Origin: an uncultured Bacteroides sp.
GTDB lineage: Bacteria > Bacteroidota > Bacteroidia > Bacteroidales > Bacteroidaceae
Direction of reading: 5' to 3'
Assembly (NCBI GenBank): GCA_902472795.1
Contig: CABROZ010000037.1
Location: 1 to 19,056 of the forward strand
Length of the DNA: 19,056 nt
Positions 13,278 through 19,056 of this stretch are shown here, in pieces. The position numbers and the translations under genes were made by a program. How positions within the stretch are numbered: the stretch's first letter is position 1; every line of letters starts with the position of its first letter. The notes beneath the pieces were generated by a model that saw only the letters and a list, made by a program, of their open reading frames with translations, made no database searches and was not told the DNA's origin.

Positions 13278-13303
13278 CAGAGATTATTCCTGTTTTCTTC
13301 CTC

Positions 13304-13948
13304 ATGCCAATCCTTGCAGATATACATACTCACAAGCTTCCGCGTGAAGCCGGACAGGCTATTGTCAGTTGCCAGCCTCATGAGTTTAATCCGCTTCCTG
13401 ACGAGTGGTATTCGGTAGGAATTCATCCCTGGTACGCAGACGAGTGTACGTGGCAGTCCGATGATTTCCGTCGGCGTTTCGAGGAAATGTCGGTACATCC
13501 GCGGGTGTTGGCCATTGGTGAAGCGGGCATCGACCGTTTGTCGTCCGTGCCGCTCGACTGTCAGATGGCTATTTTCCGATATCAGGCAGGATGGGCCGAG
13601 CTGGTTGGCAAGCCTTTGATTATCCATGCAGTAAAGGTGCAAGCCGAACTGATGCAGCTGAAACGTGAATTGAAGCCGCGTATGCCATGGATTATTCATG
13701 GTTTTCGTGGCAAGGTGCAGTTGGCGCAGGATTTTGTGCGCCATGGCATGTATCTCTCCTTTGGTGCCAGGTACCAGGAAGAGGCCTTGCGACAGATGCC
13801 TGTTGACCGGCTGTTTCTGGAAACGGACGAGAGCGATGTCCCCATCGTCGAACTGTATGAGAAGGCGGCCTGTCTGCGTGGTGTAACATGCAGTGAATTG
13901 GCAGGAGAGGTTTCGCGCAACATACAGTGCGTCTTTTTTAGACGTTAA
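13304..13948 (+). CDS. TatD family metal-dependent hydrolase (short form)
   Basis: The product is a TIM-barrel hydrolase of the TatD nuclease family, whose members act as 3'-5' exonucleases or deoxyribonucleases. From the ATG at 13304 it has 214 residues, shorter than the usual 255-265. All metal ligands can be found: H8 and H10 in D-I-H-T-H, E73 in G-E-A-G-I-D, H108 in I-I-H-A-V-K, H132 in I-I-H-G-F and D175 in L-E-T-D-E-S. The frame extends back to 13235 inside yidD, but the 23 added residues read as yidD sequence in another frame, so I reject that start. The shortening seems to be spread over loops and not to remove the active site. Confidence 0.88.
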   Translation: MPILADIHTHKLPREAGQAIVSCQPHEFNPLPDEWYSVGIHPWYADECTWQSDDFRRRFEEMSVHPRVLAIGEAGIDRLSSVPLDCQMAIFRYQAGWAELVGKPLIIHAVKVQAELMQLKRELKPRMPWIIHGFRGKVQLAQDFVRHGMYLSFGARYQEEALRQMPVDRLFLETDESDVPIVELYEKAACLRGVTCSELAGEVSRNIQCVFFRR

Positions 13949-13950
13949 GT

Positions 13951-13981
13951 TTTGTTTCTTCAAAGAAAGGTCGTACTTTTG
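13951..13981 (+). promoter_or_regulatory. near-consensus Bacteroides promoter of tyrS
   Basis: TTTG at 13951-13954 and TACTTTTG at 13974-13981 are separated by 19 bases, the full -33/-7 consensus at standard spacing. The box is followed by CGCA, the usual initiation region, and the leader before the ATG at 14028 is about 42 bases. This is the best promoter match in the window. Confidence 0.85.
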
Positions 13982-14027
13982 CGCAAAGTATAACTATCAA
14001 TCAAATCATTAAACAATCAATCATTCG

Positions 14028-15320
14028 ATGAATTTTGTAGAAGAATTAAGATGGCGTGGCATGCTCCACACAATGATGCCGGGTACGGAAGAGTTATTAT
14101 CCAAAGAAATGGTGACGGCTTATCTGGGTATCGACCCTACAGCCGATTCTTTGCACATCGGACACTTGTGCGGTGTGATGATTCTGCGTCATTTTCAGCG
14201 TTGCGGTCACAAGCCGCTGGCACTGATCGGTGGTGCTACGGGTATGATTGGTGACCCTTCGGGCAAATCGCAGGAACGAAATCTGCTCGACGAGGAGACT
14301 TTGCGCCACAATCAGGAGTGCATCAAGAAGCAGTTGAGCAAGTTCCTGGATTTTGATTCCGATGCTCCCAACCATGCCGAACTGGTGAACAACTACGACT
14401 GGATGAAGGACTTTACTTTCCTTGACTTTGCCCGTGAGGTAGGCAAGCATATCACAGTAAACTATATGATGGCCAAGGAGTCGGTACAGAAGCGACTGAA
14501 CGGCGAGGCACGCGACGGACTCTCGTTTACGGAGTTCACATATCAGCTGTTGCAGGGCTATGACTTTCTGCACCTGTACGAGACCAAGAACTGCAAGTTG
14601 CAGATGGGCGGAAGCGATCAGTGGGGTAACATTACGACAGGTGCCGAACTTATTCGCCGTACGAACGGTGGCGAAGTCTATGCACTGACTTGTCCGCTGA
14701 TTACCAAGGCCGACGGTGGCAAATTTGGCAAGACTGAAAGTGGAAACATCTGGCTTGATCCGCATTACACTTCTCCTTACAAGTTCTATCAGTTCTGGTT
14801 GAACGTGAGCGATGCGGATGCCGAGAAATATATCAAGATCTTCACGTCGATTGGTAAGGAAGAGATTGAGGCATTGATTGCCGAACATCAGCAGGCTCCG
14901 CACTTACGGGTACTGCAGAAGCGTCTGGCCAAGGAAGTGACCATTATGGTACACTCTGAGGACGACTACAATGCTGCTGTTGAGGCTTCGAACATTCTGT
15001 TCGGCGGTGGTACGTCGGAAGCTTTGAAGAAGTTGGACGAACAGACGCTCCTTTCCGTATTCGAGGGTGTTCCTCAGTTCGAGGTTTCGCGCGATGCCTT
15101 GGCAGCCGGTGTGAAAGCTGTTGATTTGTTCGTTGAGAATGCTGCCGTCTTCCCGTCGAAGGGTGAGATGCGCAAGTTGGTGCAAGGTGGTGGCGTTTCG
15201 CTGAATAAAGAGAAACTGACTGCTTTTGATCAGGTAGTGACTACGGCTGATCTGCTGGACGACAAATATCTGCTGGTTCAGCGCGGCAAGAAGAACTATT
15301 ATCTGATTATTGCGAAATAA
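14028..15320 (+). CDS. tyrS: tyrosyl-tRNA synthetase
   Basis: TyrRS attaches tyrosine to tRNA-Tyr. The 430-residue length is standard. The class I signature H-I-G-H is at residues 43-46, after the G-I-D-P-T block that contributes to substrate binding. The KMSKS loop appears as K-F-G-K-T at 232-236, the form typical of the bacterial TyrS subgroup. An S4-like RNA-binding domain fills about residues 365-430. The start gives the normal N-terminus with M-N-F-V-E-E-L-x-W-R-G. The gene has its own promoter and a strong terminator, so it is probably monocistronic. Confidence 0.98.
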   Translation: MNFVEELRWRGMLHTMMPGTEELLSKEMVTAYLGIDPTADSLHIGHLCGVMILRHFQRCGHKPLALIGGATGMIGDPSGKSQERNLLDEETLRHNQECIKKQLSKFLDFDSDAPNHAELVNNYDWMKDFTFLDFAREVGKHITVNYMMAKESVQKRLNGEARDGLSFTEFTYQLLQGYDFLHLYETKNCKLQMGGSDQWGNITTGAELIRRTNGGEVYALTCPLITKADGGKFGKTESGNIWLDPHYTSPYKFYQFWLNVSDADAEKYIKIFTSIGKEEIEALIAEHQQAPHLRVLQKRLAKEVTIMVHSEDDYNAAVEASNILFGGGTSEALKKLDEQTLLSVFEGVPQFEVSRDALAAGVKAVDLFVENAAVFPSKGEMRKLVQGGGVSLNKEKLTAFDQVVTTADLLDDKYLLVQRGKKNYYLIIAK

Positions 15321-15342
15321 GCAAGTTGTTTTTATATATGAT

Positions 15343-15378
15343 AAGGGTGTGTCAGAGTGATATGACGCACCCTTTTTC
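15343..15378 (+). terminator. intrinsic terminator after tyrS
   Basis: AAGGGTGTGTCA (15343-15354) pairs with TGACGCACCCTT (15363-15374) over 12 bp with one G-T pair and an 8-base loop, followed by a T-run (to 15377). It lies 22 bases after the tyrS stop. Confidence 0.93.
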
Positions 15379-15424
15379 GTTTTATATACTATTTTCCCGG
15401 GAGAGTATATTTTTTAGAGGATTT

Positions 15425-15458
15425 TTTGCAGGTAGTACGATAAAACTCTGTACCTTTA
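15425..15458 (+). promoter_or_regulatory. candidate promoter of the GH43-GH27 unit
   Basis: TACCTTTA (15451-15458) differs from TAnnTTTG only in the last base and is followed by TCCGCA, much like the LOG operon promoter. TTTG at 15425-15428 is 22 bases upstream, slightly far. The leader would be about 135 bases. An 11-base palindrome, GCGATTATCGC (15473-15483), lies just downstream of the expected start and could be an operator. A weaker second box, TATGTTTT, is at 15530-15537. Confidence 0.45.
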
Positions 15459-15597
15459 TCCGCATAAACACGGCGATTATCGCTAATCAGATACGAATGA
15501 ATGCAGAACAATCCCTATTAAAGCCTTACTATGTTTTTCTTATCTATGAATCTTGTTAAACCAACCATATGTTAAACTTTATATTATCCATTAAGCT

Positions 15598-16959
15598 ATG
15601 ATGAAAAAAGGATTTTTATTTTTATCCATCGGATTGCTGGCGGCATCGGCATATGCCCAGAATCCGATTGTGCAAACACACTACACGGCCGACCCTGCAC
15701 CAATGGCATACGACGGTACGTTATATCTTTATACCAGCCATGACGAAGATGCTTCCACCTGGTTTGTGATGAATGACTGGAAACTATATACTACTACCGA
15801 CATGGTGAACTGGACCGATCACGGAGCTGTGCTTTCGTACAAGACTTTCAGTTGGGCAAAGGGTGACGCCTGGGCCATGCAGTGCGTCGAGCGCGACGGA
15901 AAGTTCTACGCTTATGTGCCTGTCACGATGAACAAGGGAGGAGGCGCTATCGGTGTGGCTGTGGCAGACAGTCCGTACGGACCTTTCTACGATGCGTTGG
16001 GCAAACCGTTGGTAAGCAGCGGAAAGGGAGACATTGACCCTACGGTTATGATTGACGATGACGGGCAGGCTTATCTGTATTGGGGTAATCCTTTCTGTTA
16101 CTATGTGAAACTGAATGAGGACATGATTTCGTATTCGGGCGACATTGTCCGGGTGCCGATGACCGAAGAGTCTTTCGGCAAGCGGGAAGGAAACGTGGCC
16201 GAGCGCCCGACGCTGTACGAAGAAGGTCCCTGGTTGTACAAACACAACGACTGGTATTACCTGCTTTGGGCAGGAGGCCCCATTCCCGAGCACTTGGGCT
16301 ATTCGATGAGCAAGAGTCCTGTCGGCCCGTGGAAGTATGGTGGCACGCTGATGCCTACTGAGGGTGGCAGTTTTACCAACCATCCGGGTATTGTTGATTA
16401 TAAAGGTTCTACCTATCTGTTCTATCACAACGGTGCACTGCCGGGCGGCGGAGGTTTTACCCGTTCCGTTTGTGTGCAGAAAGCAGAATTCAACAAAGAC
16501 GGATCGTTTGTACCCATGAAGATGACGGCAGGCATAGAGAAAGGACTTGAAAACCTGAACCCCTATCGGAAGACGGAAGCCGAAACGATGGCTTTCTCGG
16601 AAGGCATGAAGGCCGGACAGAACAAAGAAGTGGGCGTATTTGTCAATGCCATGAACGACGGAGCATATATTAAGGTAAGAGGCGTTGACTTCCGCAAAGA
16701 GGGAGCGTCGAAGTTTATGGCCCGCGTAGGAACAACTCACAATGGTGGTGTTACGATGGAAGTCCGCCTGGATAGCCCGCAAGGCGACTTGCTGACTACC
16801 GTAAAAGTTCCCATGACGGGAGGTGACGACCGCTGGGCACTGGTGTCTTCGGACGTGGCCAAGGTGAGTGGCGTACACGACTTGTACTTTGTTTGCAAAG
16901 GCAAGAAACCCGGGCGTCTGATGTATTTCGACTACTGGATGTTTCAAGCACAGAAATAG
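15598..16959 (+). CDS. secreted glycoside hydrolase family 43 protein with CBM6-like domain
   Basis: The 453-residue product opens with a type I signal peptide (about residues 1-20, AYA before the likely cut at Q21). A five-bladed beta-propeller GH43 domain fills about 22-315. Its expected triad is visible: base D32 in A-D-P-A-P-M, the pKa-tuning D147 in D-I-D-P-T, and acid E209 in E-E-G-P-W. A C-terminal CBM6-like beta domain (about 322-453) starts with the K-T-E-A-E-T motif and ends with the F-D-Y-W-x-F strand. GH43 enzymes mostly remove arabinofuranosyl or xylosyl units from plant hemicellulose, arabinan or arabinogalactan; the subfamily cannot be fixed by eye. The GH27 gene follows after 13 bases, so the two are co-transcribed. 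No SusC/SusD genes are in view. Confidence 0.9.
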   Translation: MMKKGFLFLSIGLLAASAYAQNPIVQTHYTADPAPMAYDGTLYLYTSHDEDASTWFVMNDWKLYTTTDMVNWTDHGAVLSYKTFSWAKGDAWAMQCVERDGKFYAYVPVTMNKGGGAIGVAVADSPYGPFYDALGKPLVSSGKGDIDPTVMIDDDGQAYLYWGNPFCYYVKLNEDMISYSGDIVRVPMTEESFGKREGNVAERPTLYEEGPWLYKHNDWYYLLWAGGPIPEHLGYSMSKSPVGPWKYGGTLMPTEGGSFTNHPGIVDYKGSTYLFYHNGALPGGGGFTRSVCVQKAEFNKDGSFVPMKMTAGIEKGLENLNPYRKTEAETMAFSEGMKAGQNKEVGVFVNAMNDGAYIKVRGVDFRKEGASKFMARVGTTHNGGVTMEVRLDSPQGDLLTTVKVPMTGGDDRWALVSSDVAKVSGVHDLYFVCKGKKPGRLMYFDYWMFQAQK

Positions 16960-16972
16960 TCTATCACGATAA

Positions 16973-19009
16973 ATGAATAAGCGTATGAAGAAGAAACTTT
17001 TGATTGTTGCCGGATTAGTACTGGCTAACGCAATGGCTGTCTGTGCCCAGTCGAAGATTGTATGGCTGGACGATTTGGACCTGACAGCCATGACTCAGGG
17101 CTATGGCATGCCGATGAAGAACCAATCGATTGACGGACGGAAACTGACCATCGGCGGGCAGACCTTCGAACGCGGGGTGGGAACTCATTCCGTCAGCGAA
17201 GTGGCCATCCAGCTGGATGGCGGGGCAACCCGTTTTACCGCCCAGGTAGGTCTGGACGATGAAGTACTGGAGCGCAAGAATGCGGCCGAGTTCATCGTGA
17301 TAGGCGACGGTGCACAGTTGTGGACCAGTGGAATAGTCCGGGTAGGCGATGCTCCCAAGGAATGTTCCGTTTCGTTAGACGGCGTGAAGCGGCTGGAACT
17401 GTTGGTGAAGGAAGGTGGTGACGGTCCGCATTACGACCATGCCGACTGGGCCGATGCAAAGATTCTGTCGAAGGGAGCGGACAGTTTCCCTACCCTGAAG
17501 TTCATAGCAACGGAGCCTTATATTCTGACTCCTCCCGCTCCTGCCACTCCGAGAATAAATTGTGCGGCAGTGTTCGGCGTACGTCCCGGTTCGCCCTTCC
17601 AGTTCCTGGTAGCCACTACGGGCGACCGGCCGATGAAGTTTTCAGCATCCGGACTGCCCGATGGGCTGGAAATCAATCCGGAGACAGGACTGATAACCGG
17701 CAAGCTGACAAAGCCCGGTACGTATGAAGTAACCCTGAAAGCAAAAAACAAAAAAGGTACGGACAAGAAGAAGTTCCGCATCGAGTGCGGCGACCGGATT
17801 GCACTGACTCCCCCGATGGGCTGGAATAGCTGGAACTGCTTCGGTCACGAAGTTTCTGCCGAGAAGATTAAAAAGGCTGCAAGAGCTATGGTAGAAAGCG
17901 GGCTGATCAACTACGGGTGGACTTACATCAACATAGACGATTCGTGGCAGCACCACCGCGATCCCAACGACCCGACCAGAGGCGGTAAGTTGCGCGACGA
18001 CAATGGATACATCTTGCCCAATGCCAAGTTCCCCGACATGAAGGAGCTGACCGATTACGTTCATTCGCTGGGACTGAAGACCGGCATATACTCTTCGCCC
18101 GGCCCGTGGACTTGTGGTGGCTGTGCTGGCAGTTTCGGATACGAGAGACAGGACGCCGAGATGTATGCCAAGTGGGGGATCGATTACCTGAAGTACGACT
18201 GGTGCAGCTATGGCGGCGTGCTCGACCGTGATTTGGATAAAGACCCCTATAGCGTAGGTTCGTTAGAGTTTCAGGGAGGTGGCGACTCGATTTTAGGAAG
18301 AAAACCTTTCAAGATAATGGGCGACTACTTGCGTCAGCAGACCCGGGACATCGTTTACAACCTGTGTCAATATGGTATGGGCGACGTCTGGAAGTGGGGA
18401 AATGCCGTCGGCGGACAATGCTGGCGTACCACCAATGACATTACCGATACGTGGGAAAGCGTCAAAGGCATTGCCCTGTCGCAAGACCGTGCGGCAGCCT
18501 GGGCAAAACCCGGCAGCTGGAACGACCCCGATATGCTGGTAGTGGGTATCGTAGGATGGGGAAATGCTCACCCGACGAAGCTGAAACCCGATGAACAGTA
18601 TCTGCACATCAGTCTGTGGAGCCTGTTCTCTGCCCCGTTGCTGATAGGTTGCGACTTAGAGAAGTTGGACGACTTTACTTACAGCCTGCTGACGAACAAC
18701 GAAGTGATTGCCGTCAACCAGGACCCGTTGGGTAAACAGGCCACTTGCGTACACACCATCGGCGACCTGCGCATCTATGTGAAGGACTTGGAGGATGGCG
18801 GAAAAGCGGTCGGCTTCTGCAACTTCGACCGCGAGAAGGCCAGCCTTTCGTTCAGCGACTTCGACAAGTTGGGCATTTCGGGCAAGCAGACGGTGCGCGA
18901 CCTTTGGAGACAGAAGGACATTAAGGTGCTCAATACGTCGAAAGAAGCGTTGGATCTGGAGATTCCCGGTCACGGCGTATTGCTCTATAAGTTCCGGAAA
19001 GGACGCTGA
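16973..19009 (+). CDS. secreted GH27 enzyme with NPCBM and Ig-like domains (alpha-galactosidase or beta-L-arabinopyranosidase)
   Basis: The 678-residue product has a signal peptide (hydrophobic residues about 9-25). The ATG at 16985 is an equally good start and would place a K-K-K run first. An NPCBM/CBM51-like domain lies at about 27-168 (G-x-G-T-H-S motif), an Ig-like putative-sugar-binding domain at about 190-272 (G-L-P-x-G-L-x-I-N-P-x-T-G-x-I-x-G), then the GH27 barrel from L-T-P-P-M-G-W-N-S-W near 278 to about 560 and a beta-sandwich tail. The nucleophile is D409 in Y-L-K-Y-D-W; the acid/base lies in W-N-D-P-D-M (D518/D520). GH27 includes alpha-galactosidases, alpha-N-acetylgalactosaminidases and beta-L-arabinopyranosidases. 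Together with the GH43 partner, trimming of side chains on plant galactans, arabinogalactans or galactomannans is plausible. Confidence 0.93.
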   Translation: MNKRMKKKLLIVAGLVLANAMAVCAQSKIVWLDDLDLTAMTQGYGMPMKNQSIDGRKLTIGGQTFERGVGTHSVSEVAIQLDGGATRFTAQVGLDDEVLERKNAAEFIVIGDGAQLWTSGIVRVGDAPKECSVSLDGVKRLELLVKEGGDGPHYDHADWADAKILSKGADSFPTLKFIATEPYILTPPAPATPRINCAAVFGVRPGSPFQFLVATTGDRPMKFSASGLPDGLEINPETGLITGKLTKPGTYEVTLKAKNKKGTDKKKFRIECGDRIALTPPMGWNSWNCFGHEVSAEKIKKAARAMVESGLINYGWTYINIDDSWQHHRDPNDPTRGGKLRDDNGYILPNAKFPDMKELTDYVHSLGLKTGIYSSPGPWTCGGCAGSFGYERQDAEMYAKWGIDYLKYDWCSYGGVLDRDLDKDPYSVGSLEFQGGGDSILGRKPFKIMGDYLRQQTRDIVYNLCQYGMGDVWKWGNAVGGQCWRTTNDITDTWESVKGIALSQDRAAAWAKPGSWNDPDMLVVGIVGWGNAHPTKLKPDEQYLHISLWSLFSAPLLIGCDLEKLDDFTYSLLTNNEVIAVNQDPLGKQATCVHTIGDLRIYVKDLEDGGKAVGFCNFDREKASLSFSDFDKLGISGKQTVRDLWRQKDIKVLNTSKEALDLEIPGHGVLLYKFRKGR

Positions 19010-19035
19010 TAACCGGTCCTTTGGAAAGGCAGAAG

Positions 19036-19056
19036 AGGCTGCATCCCGCCGGGATG
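19036..19056 (+). terminator. probable terminator cut by the window edge
   Basis: CATCCC (19042-19047) pairs perfectly with GGGATG (19051-19056) around a 3-base loop. The bases to the left (AGGCTG at 19037 onward, overlapping the arm) would be matched by sequence beyond the window if the stem continues. It lies about 30 bases after the GH27 stop. The T-run, if any, is not visible. Confidence 0.5.

Noticed and set aside
13235..13303. Earlier ATG for the TatD protein inside yidD
   Set aside because: The added residues are an out-of-frame reading of the yidD C-terminus, and the M-P-I-L-A-D-I-H-T-H start is a natural TatD N-terminus.
15326..15559. 77-codon plus-strand frame after tyrS
   Set aside because: It runs through the tyrS terminator hairpin and the next promoter region, and shows no protein family features.
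16973..17044. GH27 protein as a lipoprotein, because a Cys lies near the signal peptide cut
   Set aside because: The residues before the Cys (A-M-A-V) do not fit a lipobox well, and V-C-A before Gln fits a type I cut better.
15784..17091. 435-codon minus-strand frame opposite the GH43 gene
   Set aside because: It covers the GH43 catalytic region and the GH27 signal peptide, has no motif, and has composition typical of an antisense shadow.

Overview
The window looks like a chromosomal stretch from a member of the Bacteroidaceae (Bacteroides/Phocaeicola type). The grounds are the proteins themselves (DUF3098, DUF4271, paired DUF3857 proteins, a 430-residue MetK, secreted GH43 and GH27 enzymes), the lack of Shine-Dalgarno-like sites, and repeated matches to the Bacteroides promoter -7 box TAnnTTTG. 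Every convincing gene is on the + strand. I see no phage, IS transposase, CRISPR array, tRNA or rRNA.

Layout: (1) 1-147 is intergenic DNA with an 8-bp tandem repeat. (2) 148-3663 is a housekeeping run: DUF3098 membrane protein, uppP (lipid carrier recycling), truB (tRNA pseudouridine 55), queA (queuosine) and folK (folate). The start of folK lies inside a palindromic repeat. A hairpin plus T-run follows. (3) 3664-4042 is a 379-bp gap holding an inverted-repeat element bordered by an 11-bp direct repeat, then a promoter. (4) 4043-7962 holds two translationally coupled exported DUF3857/transglutaminase-like proteins. The first has lost the catalytic Cys and His; the second keeps them. (5) 7963-9527 is metK behind a promoter and a SAM-II-type riboswitch, followed by a strong terminator. 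(6) 9867-10376 is an ECF sigma factor with no visible anti-sigma partner. (7) 10457-13948 is a LOG-family protein, DUF4271 membrane protein, hemD, rnpA, yidD and a short TatD. hemD and probably rnpA start with TTG. (8) tyrS follows from its own near-consensus promoter and ends in a strong terminator. (9) 15598-19009 is a two-gene secreted glycosidase unit, GH43-CBM6 and NPCBM-Ig-GH27, ending near a hairpin cut by the window edge.

Most of the window is ordinary core genome. The parts worth a second look are the regulatory and repeat layers: the SAM-II-like aptamer before metK with a tiny ORF starting in its pseudoknot, the possible MITE-like insertion before the DUF3857 pair, the repeat that supplies the folK start, and the inactive/active transglutaminase pair. 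I did not find a clearly new multi-gene defence or mobile system. The DUF3857 pair is the best candidate for undescribed protein biology. Domain assignments rest on reading motifs by eye, without database searches.
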